Of a stretch of 64,000 nt of DNA, positions 24,214 through 36,527 are shown in pieces. Below the pieces are notes generated by a model that saw only the letters and a program-made list of their open reading frames with translations, had not been told where the DNA came from and did not search any database. Numbering within the stretch: position 1 is the first letter of the stretch; the number at the start of each line of letters is the position of its first letter. The position numbers were made by a program, and so were the translations under genes. Location: positions 142,530,328 to 142,594,327 of the forward strand of contig CM043700.1 of NCBI GenBank assembly GCA_023935145.1. The letters run 5' to 3'. Source of the DNA: Bretschneidera sinensis. Its lineage: Eukaryota; Streptophyta; Magnoliopsida; Brassicales; Akaniaceae.

Positions 24214-24267
24214 TTATGACAGAGAAAGAGAGGGAACAAATAAAGAAGAAGGAAGAGGCAGTGACAT
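24214..24267 (-). promoter_or_regulatory. 17-codon uORF in the GA20ox leader
   Basis: ATG at 24267 to TAA at 24214-24216 on the minus strand, in a CT-rich leader. It ends about 135 bp before the main start. Whether it is in the transcript depends on the unknown start site. A TATA-like GCTATAAGA lies at about 24341-24349 and would include it. Confidence 0.45.
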
Positions 24268-24340
24268 AAGTTTGAGAGGTGTGATAAAAGAAAAGCCAAA
24301 GGCCGCTCTCACTTGGGAGATCGGTGAACAAAAATTGGTA

Positions 24341-24349
24341 TCTTATAGC
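24341..24349 (-). promoter_or_regulatory. possible TATA element of GA20ox
   Basis: GCTATAAGA on the minus strand, about 265 bp upstream of the start codon and followed by the CT-rich leader. It is an imperfect match, and other elements further upstream cannot be excluded. Confidence 0.3.
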
Positions 24350-24887
24350 TCATTCTCTCTCACACCGGAATTTATGTTTTGCAAAGAAGGGCTACTCAAA
24401 GTTGGGATTTGCAAATTGGGTGCTTTTGAATGGGAGAATTAGACAATGAACCAAGTCAAAAAGGAGTATTGTCTGCTCTGTTTTTGTAACTGCCAGGACA
24501 GCGTTTCCCAATGGTATTAGGCGTTTAATTTATTGAGGAGAGAGATACCAATGTTACCTTGCTTAGACGTCACTGTCTCCTCTCTGTCTTCTAGTTAAGA
24601 AGTTTTTTGTGCCTCTGTTGGACCCATGACAATCTCCGCATCTAAATGGCTAAACTGAATTGTACCTCGCAAATGCACGAGAAACCCGGTAAAAATAAAG
24701 TTCTTACGTTCATTTGCAATGGTGAGAGATTTTACTGTAATCAAGATTATAGTATAAATTTAGAAAAATAAAACTTTTTAAGTTTAAATTCTAAATAGAC
24801 CTAAATCCAGACCATCACAAATTTAGTTGAAAAAATACAATAGTCTAAAAAAAAATAAGTTTTAACCACTTGCATAGATCTGTTTGT
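24350..24887. other. GA20ox upstream region
   Basis: About 540 bp of noncoding sequence between the leader and the edge of the retrotransposon nest. It is presumably proximal promoter. No specific regulatory element was confidently recognised. Confidence 0.4.
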
Positions 24888-24929
24888 TGTATATGTTTAT
24901 CTTCAATTTGATGAAAAAATAGAAATAGG

Positions 24930-24969
<40 letters not shown>

Positions 24970-25151
24970 AGCAAGGTCAAGAAGAATCATTCTTCTATTT
25001 AATTTTGTATTCCGTGTTCTACTAGCATCAAAACAGTCATTATTTTTAATTTTTGTTTTTCCTAATGCAATTTGTACTCTTGCATAAAGATGTGATAATT
25101 AAAAGAAGAATGTGTTTGCTTTTACTCCAAAACTACAAGTTATATTTAACA
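24888..25151 (-). repeat. 3' LTR (tentative) of the nest-host copia
   Basis: The inner edge is clear: TGTTAAATATAAC on the minus strand at 25151, directly after the purine-rich AATGTGGAGATT. The outer edge at about 24888 (ending ATACA) is inferred from weak similarity with the 5' side at 48042 (CATCAAA then CATACA) and a shared TTGTATTCC block. It contains a (CA)n(TA)n microsatellite at 24930-24969. Confidence 0.45.
24930..24969. repeat. (CA)n(TA)n microsatellite
   Basis: About ten CA units followed by about ten TA units, inside the tentative 3' LTR. Confidence 0.95.
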
Positions 25152-25589
25152 AATCTCCACATTGGCTTGAATTTTCACAAATAGTAAATTACTCTCCATC
25201 ATCTCCACAAATGCCCGAACATGGTATAATTCAAATGTTGTAAGTAACAATAATTAAGTCCAAGTAATGCTCGAACTTAGACACAAAAAGTAGTTTAGTC
25301 AACATGTTCACTAGATTATCTGTTATCCCAATTTTCTTCAAGACAATTTCACCACTATCTACTATGTCTCAAACAAAGTGATAATGAACATCAATATACT
25401 TCGTTCTCTCATAAAACATCTGATCCTTAGTCAAGTAAATGTCACTTTAACTATCACAATGAACAATAGTAGCATCATGAACCCAACACAGTTCACTACC
25501 CTCAACCAAACGACTTCCTTGATAGCCTTTGTTATATCTATATACCCTGCCTCTGTAGTCGACAAAGCAACAATTGGTTGTAGAATAGT
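25152..25589 (-). pseudogene. RNase H end of the nest-host copia
   Basis: On the minus strand the sequence continues the block broken at 34200: LQPIVALSTTEAGYIDITKA, then YLTKDQMFYERTKYIDVHYH and DNLVNMLTKLL. It has at least one stop (after HYHF). The fragment begins at the gypsy insertion site and ends at the polypurine tract before the LTR. Confidence 0.85.
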
Positions 25590-27576
25590 TGTAATACCCG
25601 TATTGGTAAAGTAAGGGTAGAGAAGTAATTTAATAAATATGACATGGAATTAAAATAAAGTCTATGTGAAAGGTTTATTAGTATTTGAATAAAGCAAATT
25701 AAAGAAAAAAAGTTTTCTAAAAAAAAAAAAAAAGTGAACAATAAAATGTGGCAGCAGGTAGCAGCACCTGCTGCCAAGTGAAATGGGTGTTTTACAAGTA
25801 GCAAAACATGTAAGCCTTAGGGGAAGTGAGCTGCCAAGTTAAGTGCATTTTTGCCAAGTGCAAAGTTGAAGGCTTGCATGCCTTCCACCTTGCAATTAGG
25901 TGGCAGCTTGTGAGTTTTCAAAACAAATGTGAGCTGCCGAGATTTTTATGGCAGCAAGCATATATATACACCCTTACATATAAACATACATACACTTAAC
26001 ATATTTCGCTTAGTTTCTTTCAAATCACTCGTTTTCTTTAAACAGTTGGGGACTCAAAAAAAGGTGAAAATAATAAAATTTTGAAGGAATTTACGGCGAA
26101 ATTTTATAGAGAGCTACTAGAAGTTATCAGAAAAATAGAATATAATAATATAATATTTATTTTTGAATTTTTAGCATTCATGAAATTTTTCGAAAGTCAA
26201 AGTGAGAATTTTCAAAGGGTGTGGTTTATGAAGAATTTAAGAAATAATTAGAAATTTAATACAAATATTATGTCAGGTGTTGACGAACAGCGACTGGAGG
26301 AAATTCCTTAGAGGAATGGGAAGAGCAAGGAAGTTATCTACGGGTAACTTTAAGTGTTAGGTGGTTAGTTGGATTTACTTTAAGTAATATAAATAAAAAT
26401 CAAATATCTAATAATAATATTAAAATAAATTATTAGTTTATGCTTGGTGGTAGATAAAAACTAAATTGATATGTATGATATGAATATTGGACACGTAGAA
26501 AATTATTACGTGAAAAGAAATATTATTAGGATAATGAGTGGATTTAATAATTATGGTGATAAAGAGATTTTGACTAGTTGGTGAATAAATTGATGTGATA
26601 TATGAGTAGAAGAAAATTGTGAAATTTATTAAACAGAAAGTTGAGGAAAGATCGGATACTTGATTTAAATATTTTGAATTCATGTGGTGTTTATATTACT
26701 GTTCATATGCATGTTTCATATCATTGTTCATATGCATATGCATTAAATAAGATAACCGAAAGAACCGGGAAAGAGCCGGTCTAATGGAACAACCGTGATA
26801 GCCGGTATATACTGGAAATAAAAGGGACACTGTGACAGCCGGTATATGCTAGAAATAAATTCCGTGATAGCCAGGATAAGTTGTAAAGAACCGAGAAGGG
26901 GCCGGTCTAAGATAATAATAACCTGTCGACAGGTGGGAAGACGTTCCCATCATAATCATTCATGCATTACATCTGTTTTAAATTATTGCTTGTATTATTG
27001 AAATGCTGATGTGTGGTATATTGTGGTGAATTGATTTATAGATGGATGAGTCTGCCAAAGAAAGACAGTTACAGTGAGAAAAAGAGAAAAATACATAGAA
27101 ATAGGATAATATGAGAATTATTTAAATGTTAGACATTATGCTATTATCCATTTATAAGAGAAATAAATGATTAAATATTTACGGGCTATTTATGAAACTG
27201 GAATACTTTTAGTAAATTTAATTCACTGAGCTTGTGAAGCTCATCCCTCATTGTACAATGATTTCAGGTAGCAGACAGGACAAATACCATGGTGGGTTGA
27301 GAGTCAGACGGATTCAATTTCTGTAAGCCATGTACGTGTCAATATCCTCAGACTAGTGAGAAAATGAAATAAATATTTATAAATATTCATGCATCTTACG
27401 TTGTATATTATATATAAGTTAATATCAGATTTATATACCTCTCATATTGAGGGTTGATGATTAAAATAAAAAATTCTATGAGTATTATTTTATTGTTTCA
27501 TATATGTGTCATGTTGGGATTATCAAAATGTGATGACACCACCTCGGGGGTGGCCAACTCGGGATGGGTCATTACA
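25590..27576 (+). repeat. 5' LTR of the gypsy element
   Basis: 1987 bp, TGTAATACCC to CATTACA. It contains a perfect 10-bp-arm hairpin at 25750-25775 (GGCAGCAGGT, 6-nt loop, ACCTGCTGCC) that is absent from the other LTR. It also has a short tandem of CCGGTATAT(A/G)CT units near 26760-26930. Confidence 0.9.
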
Positions 27577-27580
27577 ATTT

Positions 27581-27592
27581 TGGTATCAGAGC
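27581..27592 (+). other. primer-binding site of the gypsy element
   Basis: TGGTATCAGAGC, complementary to the 3' end of initiator tRNA-Met, four bases after the 5' LTR. Confidence 0.85.
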
Positions 27593-27649
27593 ATTAGGTT
27601 TTAAGATTCTGTAGATTGCATAAGAACTTAAAAAGTGGAAGATCTAAAT

Positions 27650-30600
27650 AAATTATATTTTAAGGAACAGTCTGAGGATGACATGTGGTCACACTAGAGC
27701 TAGAGTTAGAATTATTGATTTGAGAAGGCATGGTAGGCCCCAATAATTTTTGATAAGTCGAGGTTGAGTCTGAATCTATGGTTCCTAGAAGTGAACATGT
27801 TAATAGTATGATCGATATTGGTAATAGAATTGATACTAGTAAAGGTATGAGAGAATCTGAAGTTGAAAGAGATGGGCTAAGATAAGCTCTTGCACATGTT
27901 CTTGAGAAAACGAATGTAACAGATGATAGAACTGGTAGCTTATAGTATAGACTTGATGAACAGGCTAGAGCAAGGCCTGAGGTTGTTGTAAATCCAGTAA
28001 TGGTAGATGTTCAAAGGTAAAAAAGTGAGTTTATATACGAGATACAGAGGGATTATTTTAAGCTGAATGCCTTGTTGTTTAAAAGATCTATGAATCATTT
28101 TAAGCCTGAGTTTTGCGAAAAACATGTAGATAGAATTATTTGGTATTTTTACCAGTAACTGACAAGCAGATGGTTACCTTTGCTTCATTTGAGTTAAAAG
28201 GAGAAGCTTTAGAATGATGAGAGGATATTCTTCACAGGGTAAGCGCAGATGTTGATAGACCCATAACTTGGAATAGGTTTAAGGAGATTTTCTTTGATAA
28301 ATACTTTCCTTAGACTTTTAGAGCCCAACAAGATAGAGATTTTATTTATTTGAGGCAAATTGGTTAACTATGACTCAGTATGATAAGAAATTATGGTTTT
28401 GACGAGGTTTGTATCGGAAATGGTAGACTTAGAGGAGAAAAAGTGTAAGAGGTTCATAGATGAACTATATTTTAAGATTTGATCAAAACTATCTTACATA
28501 AGGCATATTAATTATGTCAGATTTGTAGATATAACACTTCAGATTGAAAAGGATTGGATAGAATTGAGAGGAATGAGGAATTGACGGAAGAAGTCTAGAT
28601 TTGAGAAACCCAAAGGTGGTACTAGTATGAGTATGCAGGATGGGAGACCACCCATAGGAGACATTCTTTATCACAGGGAACTGAAGTATAGAGTCAGAGG
28701 CAAGCAGGATATGTTACTTCTGTAGCTTAGAATACTATCAGTGGGACCCTTAGATTTGGGAGACAGGTTATGGGAACTGGGAGTCATGGCAGAAAAAGTA
28801 AGTATGCCACCAAGGGGAAGTGATAATCTGATGTATGATTGCAAGACAGAAGCTTTTCATAGATATATTCAGATAAGACATTTATTCCATAATTGTTCTA
28901 ATTTGAGGTGTTTGGTATATAGAAAAGGTGGACATAGCAATGTTGGGTGATCTTGGTGCAACCCATTCTTTGGCATCCAGTATTCATATGAAGTCTATTG
29001 AAGTATGTATTAGTCATTTGATGTAAAAATATTTCTATTGAAGTTCCTACTGGAGATAGAGAGATAATCATAAATGTTTATAAGGGTTGTGTGATTCGTA
29101 TCAGTGATATAGAATCAGAAGCTAATTTATTATCTTTGAATATGATATAAATTCATTTAATTTGAAGAATGAATGGGTTGTCGACGTATTACGCTTGGGT
29201 TGATTATTCTAGAAGGATAGTATTCAAGATATGGACATGAAGAGTTTAACTTTTAGGGAAAACATAAGATACTCTCGAACTATCTTATTTTACTCTAACC
29301 ACTAGGAGATGGTTGAAGAAGGGTTGTGAGGAGTATTTGGCATACATAACTGATTCTAGACATAAAAATAGGAAGTTAGATAAATCTTTGTGGTGAAAGA
29401 TTATTCTAATGTAATTCCTGATGAGTTGTCTAGGTTGCCTCCAAGTAGAGAGATTTAATTCTCTATTGAAGTGATACAAGGATCATAACATATAGTTAAT
29501 AGCGCCCTACAGAATGATGTCAGCTGAATTGAGAGAGTTGAATGTACCATTTTAATTTTTTTTTTGATAAACAATGTATCAGATCTAATGTATTTGGGGA
29601 GCCATGTGTTGTTCGTGAAGAAGGAAGATGGAACGATAAGAGTGTGTATAGACTACAGATAATTGAATAAGAACAAATACCTTCTTCCCAGGATAAATAA
29701 CTTGTTTGAGCAGTGTAAGGAGTGAGAGTGTTTTCTAAGATAAACTTGAGATCAGGTTATCACCATTTGATGATAGAGAAGGGAGACGTGCCTAAGACTG
29801 TTTTTAGGACACGTTATGGTTATAAGTTTTTGTGATGTCATGTGGATTAACTAATGTTCCAGAAATATTCATAGACTGAATAAAATGAGCTTTCAAGCTA
29901 TATCTTAACAAGTTTATAGTTTTATTTGACTTTCTGATATATTCTAAAAAAGAAAAATAACAGGTGAAACATTAGACAGTGCGTTGGAGATTTTGAGGAA
30001 AGAGAAATTATATGCAAAGATCTCTAAGTGTGAGTTCTGGTTGAGCAAAATATCTTCTTGGGGCATGTTGTATCTGGAAATGGTATAACAGTTGATCCAC
30101 AAAAGATAGAGACAATGTTGAGTTGGGAGAGACTAACTAATGTGATTGAGATTCGAATCTTCTTGGGGTTAGCTGGTTGTTATAAAAGACTCTTTTAGAA
30201 TTTTTCTATTATTGAATTACTGCTGAATAGACTGACTAGGAAAGAGGTGAGAGTTGTATGGTGAGGGAAGTGTGAGAAAAATTTCCAATTACTAAAGGAA
30301 AAATTGATTACAGCTCCAGTATTGGTGCTTCCTTCTGGTGATGAAGGATTGGTAGTGTATAGTGATGCATCCCATCAAGAGTTAGGATGCATGTTAATGC
30401 AACACGAGAAGGTAATGGTTTGTGCTTCTAGGCAATTGAAAAATCACGAGAGAAATTATCCTACATATGATTTAGAGTTAGCTGCCATAGTTTTGCTTTG
30501 CAAATTTGGGAGACATCATCTGTATGGAATTACTTGTGAAACATTTACTGATCACAATAGTTTGACATATTTACCTACCTAGAGAGAGTTGAATTTGAGA

Positions 30601-32270
30601 TAGAGAAGGTGTATAGAGTTGATTTGTGACTATGATTGTATAATTCACTATCATCTAGAAAAGACAAAGGTGGTAGTTGATACATCGAGTAGAAAAGTAA
30701 TAGGAAGATTAACTGCTATTGAGAGTCGTGATGTGAAATTGATGATAGATTTAAGAGAGATAAGAATGAAGTTAAATATCAATGATAGAGAATCATGGTT
30801 AGCAAATATTGTTGTATAGTCATCCATAGTAAAATGCTTATTAGAAATGCAAGGTAGAGATAAAGATATAGAGAAGATTGAGCAAGAAGTGCGTAGTAGA
30901 AAGCGACATGAGTTCAAAATTGAAATGATGATATTTTGGTATTGGGACATAGGATTTGTGTTCCCAATGATGCGGAATTAAGAAAAAGATATGGAATGAA
31001 GCACATGATGATGTATATTCGATGCAACCGAGTAACAATAAGATGTACAGAAGATTGAGACGGCATTACTGGTGGTTAGAATTAAAGAGGAATGTAGCTT
31101 AATATAATTCTAGATGTTTGGTTTGTCAGCGAGTGAAGTAAAAAAACAAACATCTAGGAGGCTTACTATAGTCTCTTCCTGCGCCAGAATGACCATAGAA
31201 AAATGGGAGTATGGATTTTGTTTCTGGATTTTTTCATCACTAGAAAGGTCACGATACAGAGTAAGTGATAGTAGATAAACTTTTTAAGTCGTTTCAATTT
31301 CTTCCAATTAAAACTAGTTGAAGTCCTAAAAAGGTGGCTGAATAATATGTAGCTAAGATTGTGATGTTGTATGGAGTACTATTGAGCATAGTGTCAAATA
31401 GAGATGCTATAGTTACATATTGGTTTTGGAGAGGTTTTCAGAAAGCCATAGGTACGCAGTAACAATTTAGTATAACTCTTCATTTTCAAACAGATGAGCA
31501 GACAGAAAGAATTATTGAAATACTAGAAGATATATTGAGAGAAAATGTGAGGAGTTTTCAGTAAGTTGGAATGCCTACTTGTCATTGATTGAATTTTTTT
31601 TTTTATAATAATTAACATCAAACTAGTATGGGGATGGCACCCTTCGAGGTTTTATATGGTATAAGGTGTAGAACTCCAGTATGCTGGGAAGAAGTTGGTG
31701 AAAGAAAGATATATGGCCCAAAAATGATTGATTTGACTACTAAAAGGATTAAATTGGTTAGGGAGAACCTCAGCACAGCTCGGAACAGACAGAAAGGATA
31801 TGTTGATAGAAGGAGACAACCTATCGAGTTCCAAGTTGGTGATTTGGTATTTTTAAAGATATCTCCATGGAAGGGTGTGTTGAGGTTTAAAAAAAAGGAA
31901 AAGCTGAGCCCGAGATTGTGGGGCCATACAAGGTGATTAAGAGAATTGGACCTGTAGTGTATCGTTGAATTTGCCTCCAGAATTAAAGCAATTACATAAT
32001 GTGTTTCATGTGTCACTACTGAGAAAGTACTTACACGATGAATCCCATTGTGTCTCGAATCAGGCAATAAAAATTCAGGAAGATTTGACTTTTGTGCTAG
32101 TACCAGTCTTAATCCTATACAGAAAGGAACATGTCTTGCGCAATAAAGTCATTTATTTGATTAAAGTATTATGAAGAAATAAAGATTTCGAAGAAGTCAC
32201 GTGGGAACATGAAGCAAGAATGAGGAAAGATTACCCCCAACTATTTTCTTGATTTTAGATAAGGAAATTT
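27650..32270 (+). pseudogene. gypsy gag-pol remnant
   Basis: Decayed gag at about 27650-28700 (recognisable DVDRPITWNRFKEIFFDKYF near 28250-28310). RT at about 29560-30200 ([10 protein letters not shown] near 29800); the catalytic IDD region reads FDF near 29930, so the active site is lost. RNase H at 30304-30582 is the best-kept block ([20 protein letters not shown]). Integrase zinc-finger remnants lie near 31040-31140 and core near 31190-31560. The C-terminal GPY/F-type block is at 31628-31936, and a chromodomain-like segment (VLRNKVIYLIKVL) at about 32100-32250. Many stops replace Trp or Gln codons, as expected from C-to-T decay of methylated DNA. Confidence 0.9.
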
Positions 32271-32301
32271 CGGGGATGAAATTTTTGTAAGGTGGGTAGA
32301 T

Positions 32302-34199
32302 TGTAATACTCGTATTGGTAACGTAAGGGTAAAGAAGTAATTTAATAAATATGACATGGAATTAAAATAAAGTCTATGTGAAAGGTTTATTAGTATTTGA
32401 ATAAAGCAAATTAAAGAAAGAAAAAAAGGGTTTTCTAAAAAAAAAAAGTGAACAGTAAAACGTGGCAGCAAGTGAAATGGGTGTTTTACAAGTAGTAAAA
32501 CGTGTAAGCCTTAGGGGAAGTGAGCTGTCAAGTTAAGTATATTTTTGCCAAGTGCGAAGTTGAAGGATTGCACGCCTTCCACCTTGTAAGGTGGCAGCTT
32601 GTGAGTTTTCAAAACAAATGTGAGTTGCCGAGATTTTTATGGCAGCAAGCATATATATACACCTTTACATATAAACATACATACACTTAACATATTTCGC
32701 TTAGTTTCCTTCAAATCGCTCGTTTTCTTTAAACACTTTGGGACTCAAAGAAAGGTGGAAATAGCAAAACTTTAAAGGAATTTATGGTGGAATTTTATAG
32801 AGAGCTACTAGAAGCTATCGGAAAAATAGAAAGTAATAACATAATATTTATTTTTGAATTTTTAGCATTCATGAAATTTCCTAAAAGTCAAAGTGGGAAT
32901 TTTCAAAGGATATGGTTTATAAGAATTTAAGAAATAATTAGAAATTTAATATAAATATTATGTCAGGTGTTGACGAACAGCAACCAGAGGAAATTCTTGA
33001 GTGGAACGGGAAGGGCAAGGAAGTGATCCACGGGTAGCTTTAAGTGCTATGTGGTAAGTTGGATTTACTTTAAGTAATCTAAATAAAAATCAAATATCTA
33101 GTAATAATATTAAAATAAATTATTAGTTTATGCTTGGTGGTAGATAAAAATTAAATTGATATGTATAATATGAATGTTGGACACGTAGAAAATTATTACG
33201 TGAAAAGAAATATTATTAGGATAATGACTGGATTTAATAATTATGGTGATAAAGAGACTTTGACTAGTTGGTGAATAAATTGATGTGATATATGAGGAGA
33301 AGAAAATTGTGAAATTTATTAAGTAAAAAGTTGAGGAAAGACCAGATAGTTGATTTAAATATTTTGAATTCATGTGGTGTTTATATTAATGTTCATATGT
33401 ATATTTCATATCATTGTTTATATGCATACGCATTAAATAAGATAACCGAAAGAACCGGGAAGGGGCCGGTCCAATGGAACAACCGTGACAGCCGGTATAT
33501 GCTGGAAATAAATTCCATGAAAGCCGAGATAAGCTATAAAGAACCGGGAAGGGGTCGGTCTAAGATAATAATAACTTGTCGACAGGTGGGAAGACGTTCC
33601 CATCATAATCATTCATGCATTACATCTGTTTTAAATTATTGCTTGCATTATTGAAATGTTGATGTGTGGTATATTGTGGTGAATTGATTTATAGATGGAT
33701 GAGTCTCCCAGAGAGAGACAGTTACTGTGAGAAAAAGAGAAAAAAGACATAGAAATATGATAATATGAGAATTATTTAAATGTGAGACATTATGCTATTA
33801 TCCAGTTATAGGAGAAATAAATGATTAAATATTTACAGGCTATTTATGAAATTGGAATACTTTTAGTAAATTTAATTCACTGAGCTTGTGAAGCTCATCC
33901 CTCATTATACAATGATTTCAGGTAGCAGACACGACAAATAGTCTGGTGGGTTGAGAGTCAAACGGATTCAATTTCTATAAGCCACGTACGTGTCAATATC
34001 CTCAGACTAGTGAGAAAATGAAATAAATATTTGTAAATATTCATGCATCTTACGTTGTATACTCCTCTATTGAGGGTTGAAGATTAAAATAAAAAATTAT
34101 GTGAGTATTATTTTATTGTTGCATATATGTGTCGTGCTGAGATTCTCAAAATGTGATGACACCGCCTCGAGGTTGACCAACCCAGGATGAGTCGTTACA
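32302..34199 (+). repeat. 3' LTR of the gypsy element
   Basis: 1898 bp, TGTAATACTC to GTTACA, aligned with 25590-27576 along its length. It is about 90 bp shorter through several small deletions, including loss of the 25750-25775 hairpin. Confidence 0.9.
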
Positions 34200-35166
34200 A
34201 TAGCCTTCCAACTAACAGCGCATCCACCAAGAGCAAATACATAACCAATAGTAGTTTTTTTTTTGTCAAGATCGCCTGCAAAGTCTAAGTCAACATAACC
34301 AATTCGGGTTAAGCATAGTAGATTAATTGAAAGTAACATCATGACTAATGAAAAATTTATTTGACTTAAGACCAGGACATCATAGTCTATATCCATTCAC
34401 ACCATCAACCTAACCAAGAAAAATACATTTTTTAGTTCTAGGCTCTAATTTTCAATCAATAACATATATGTATGCAGGACATCCAAATATTTTTACCATA
34501 GAATAATCAAGAGGGTTACCAAACTATACCTCATGTGGGGTTTTAAACTCTATAGCTGTAGCAAAAGATCAATTCACCAAATAACAGGTAGTAAAAACTG
34601 CCTCTAACCAAAACTCCTTAGTCAAACCAACATTTGAGAGCATTTAACAAGCTCTCTCCAAAAGAGTTTTGTTCATTCGCTCAACAACCCTATTCCGTTG
34701 TGGTGTACCTTTGATTGTCTTATGTCTAATAATATCCTCATCTCTACAATAGTCATCAAACTCATTTGAACAAAATTCTAAGCCATTATCTGTCATCGGC
34801 CTTTTTAATCTGCCTTCTTGTTTGCTTCTCAATTATGGTTCTTCTCTGCTTAAAACGCTTGAATATCTCATCCTTGGTCTTCAACATATACACCAAAGTT
34901 TTTCTTAAGTAGTCATTAATGAAAGTAAGCATATACCTGGAATCACCCTTAGATAGAACACGTAGGGGTCCCCAAAGATCAGAGTGAATATAATCCACAG
35001 TACCCTTAGTTCTGTGAATCACTAACTGAAACTAACCCTCTTTTATTTTTCAAAAATACAATCCTCACAAAATTCCATTTTCCTTGTATTCTGTCCACAA
35101 AGCAAACTTCTTTTACTCAACAAAGTTAATCTCTTTTCACTCACACGACCCAATCTCATATGCCAT
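34200..35166 (-). pseudogene. integrase and RNase H start of the nest-host copia; RT missing
   Basis: On the minus strand from 35166: HMRLG then the integrase zinc-finger Cys pair region (about 35090), DYIHSDLWGP (about 34990), GTPQRNRVVERMNKTLLERA (about 34710-34650), the post-integrase FGCPAYIYV block (about 34460) and, after a junction near 34320-34340, RNase H GYVDLDFAGD to GGCAVSWKA at 34200. The roughly 250-codon RT domain that should sit between is absent. The integrase core also has stops. Confidence 0.85.
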
Positions 35167-35265
35167 TGTAGACCGATGTACAAACCCAAGAGGGGGTGAA
35201 ATGGATTTTAAAAACTTTTTGCAATTAACACACAAGTTTTTAACAATTTAATCAAACAAGACACA

Positions 35266-36472
35266 TGTTGACCCTCGCCCGTATTTTAATGATGGCAAAA
35301 CAAAACTGTTATTTGACTAACGAGTTTAAACTAAGTTGTATTAAGGATCAAACACATTCAACCAAGGAATAAAGTGCAAGAACTCGAACCAAATTAAGTA
35401 TCAAGTGAAGACTGAAGATCTAGTATAGGTCTTAAGGTTTAGAACCAATGTAAGTCTCACTTATGGTATTAGCTTATTCAATGGCTCGAACACAAAAGGT
35501 TTTCTAAAACCGTTAATTTTAAAACAAATGTTTTTTTTTATGAAAAACAGAAGAAAAACTGGGTTGGAAGACAACCCAGTTGATTGGGTACATATACCAG
35601 TCGACTGGTATATGGGATAGAAGGTCCCTAGTCGACTGGTAATTGGACAATAAGTCCCCAGTCGACTGGATGAATCAACCCAGTCGACTGGTAAAAGGGA
35701 CAGAAAGTCCCCAGTCTACTGGATACCCAGAAGGTCTGAAAACATGATTTTTTCAAGAGAACCTAGTCGACTGGTATCTCGACCCAGTCGACTGGTAGTT
35801 CAAAAATATGACCGTTGGACTCCAAATCTGAATGTTTTAAAGTAAATCTTTTTCAAATTAAAGTCCTAAACGGCCATATTAATTGATTGCTATATAAACC
35901 CATTCAGTTAAGCATTCAATAACAAGCTGCATATATTCAAAAAGAGTTGATCTCACATAATCAAGTTTTTATACTCTTGAAACACAAAAAGCTTTGAAAT
36001 AATCTTGTTGAGCCATTTCTTCAAGCTTTACTTTGAAAGAGAGACATTTCTGTTGTAATAAGCTTTCATTTACTGTCTTTCTACCTTTTACTTTACACCA
36101 TCTTTGTAAAGGGATTACTTCCGAGAGGAAGGGGAAACTTCCGAAAGGAAGGGGATTGTTCGGTTTAAGCAACTCCTGTAATTTGCTTGTGTACGGTTTG
36201 TGTAACACCCGACTAAGTTGTGCGACTAAGTTTTCTTAGTGGATTACTTCAAGGTGTTCCTTGAAGTGAGTGGACGTAGGGTCGGAACAAATCCGATATT
36301 GCCGAACCACTATAAACTGTGTTTGCATCATCTTTCCTTAAACTCTTTATTTACAGCACTTTACTTGTATTAATTGTTTGCTGCTTATCAGTTTTTATAA
36401 ACTTGTATTAATTCCACAAAAAGTTTTTAAAAACCCAATTCACCCCCTCTTGGGTTGAAACCTCGAGCTACA
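35266..36472 (+). repeat. 5' LTR of the Sirevirus
   Basis: TGTTGACCC to GCTACA, 1207 bp. It has a TATA box TATATAAA at 35891-35898. The palindrome cluster upstream of it (about 35576-35800) has four exact CCAGTCGACTGG copies and about four variants. A second motif, CTTCCGAGAGGAAGGGG then CTTCCGAAAGGAAGGGG, lies at about 36118-36152. Compared with the 3' LTR it lacks two 22-bp pieces, each one palindrome plus spacer. Confidence 0.95.
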
Positions 36473-36473
36473 A

Positions 36474-36487
36474 TTGGTATCAGAGCT
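36474..36487 (+). other. primer-binding site of the Sirevirus
   Basis: TTGGTATCAGAGCT, complementary to initiator tRNA-Met, one base after the 5' LTR. Confidence 0.9.
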
Positions 36488-36527
36488 TCGTTTTCTTAAT
36501 TAGGCTTAAAATCATTGAGTTGATCCA

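Larger units (their letters stand above)
25590..34199 (+). mobile_element. Ty3/gypsy chromovirus (Tekay-like), complete structure, decayed coding
   Basis: An 8.6-kb element with LTRs 25590-27576 and 32302-34199, primer-binding site TGGTATCAGAGC at 27581-27592, and purine tract AAGGTGGGTAGA just before 32302. The flanks ATAGT (25585-25589) and ATAGC (34200-34204) are a target-site duplication with one change. The interior order is gag, protease, RT, RNase H, integrase and a C-terminal chromodomain-like segment. This gypsy order and the long LTRs beginning TGTAATAC point to the Tekay group (clade by inference). Confidence 0.9.

Noticed and set aside
24084..24331. N-terminal extension of GA20ox upstream of 24079
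   Set aside because: The frame is open but has no ATG, the composition is CT-rich leader, and family members start near the chosen Met.
26760..26940. Repeated CCGG(T/A)-containing units, considered as a CRISPR-like array
   Set aside because: It lies inside a gypsy LTR, repeats are irregular without unique spacers, and a plant genome has no CRISPR arrays.
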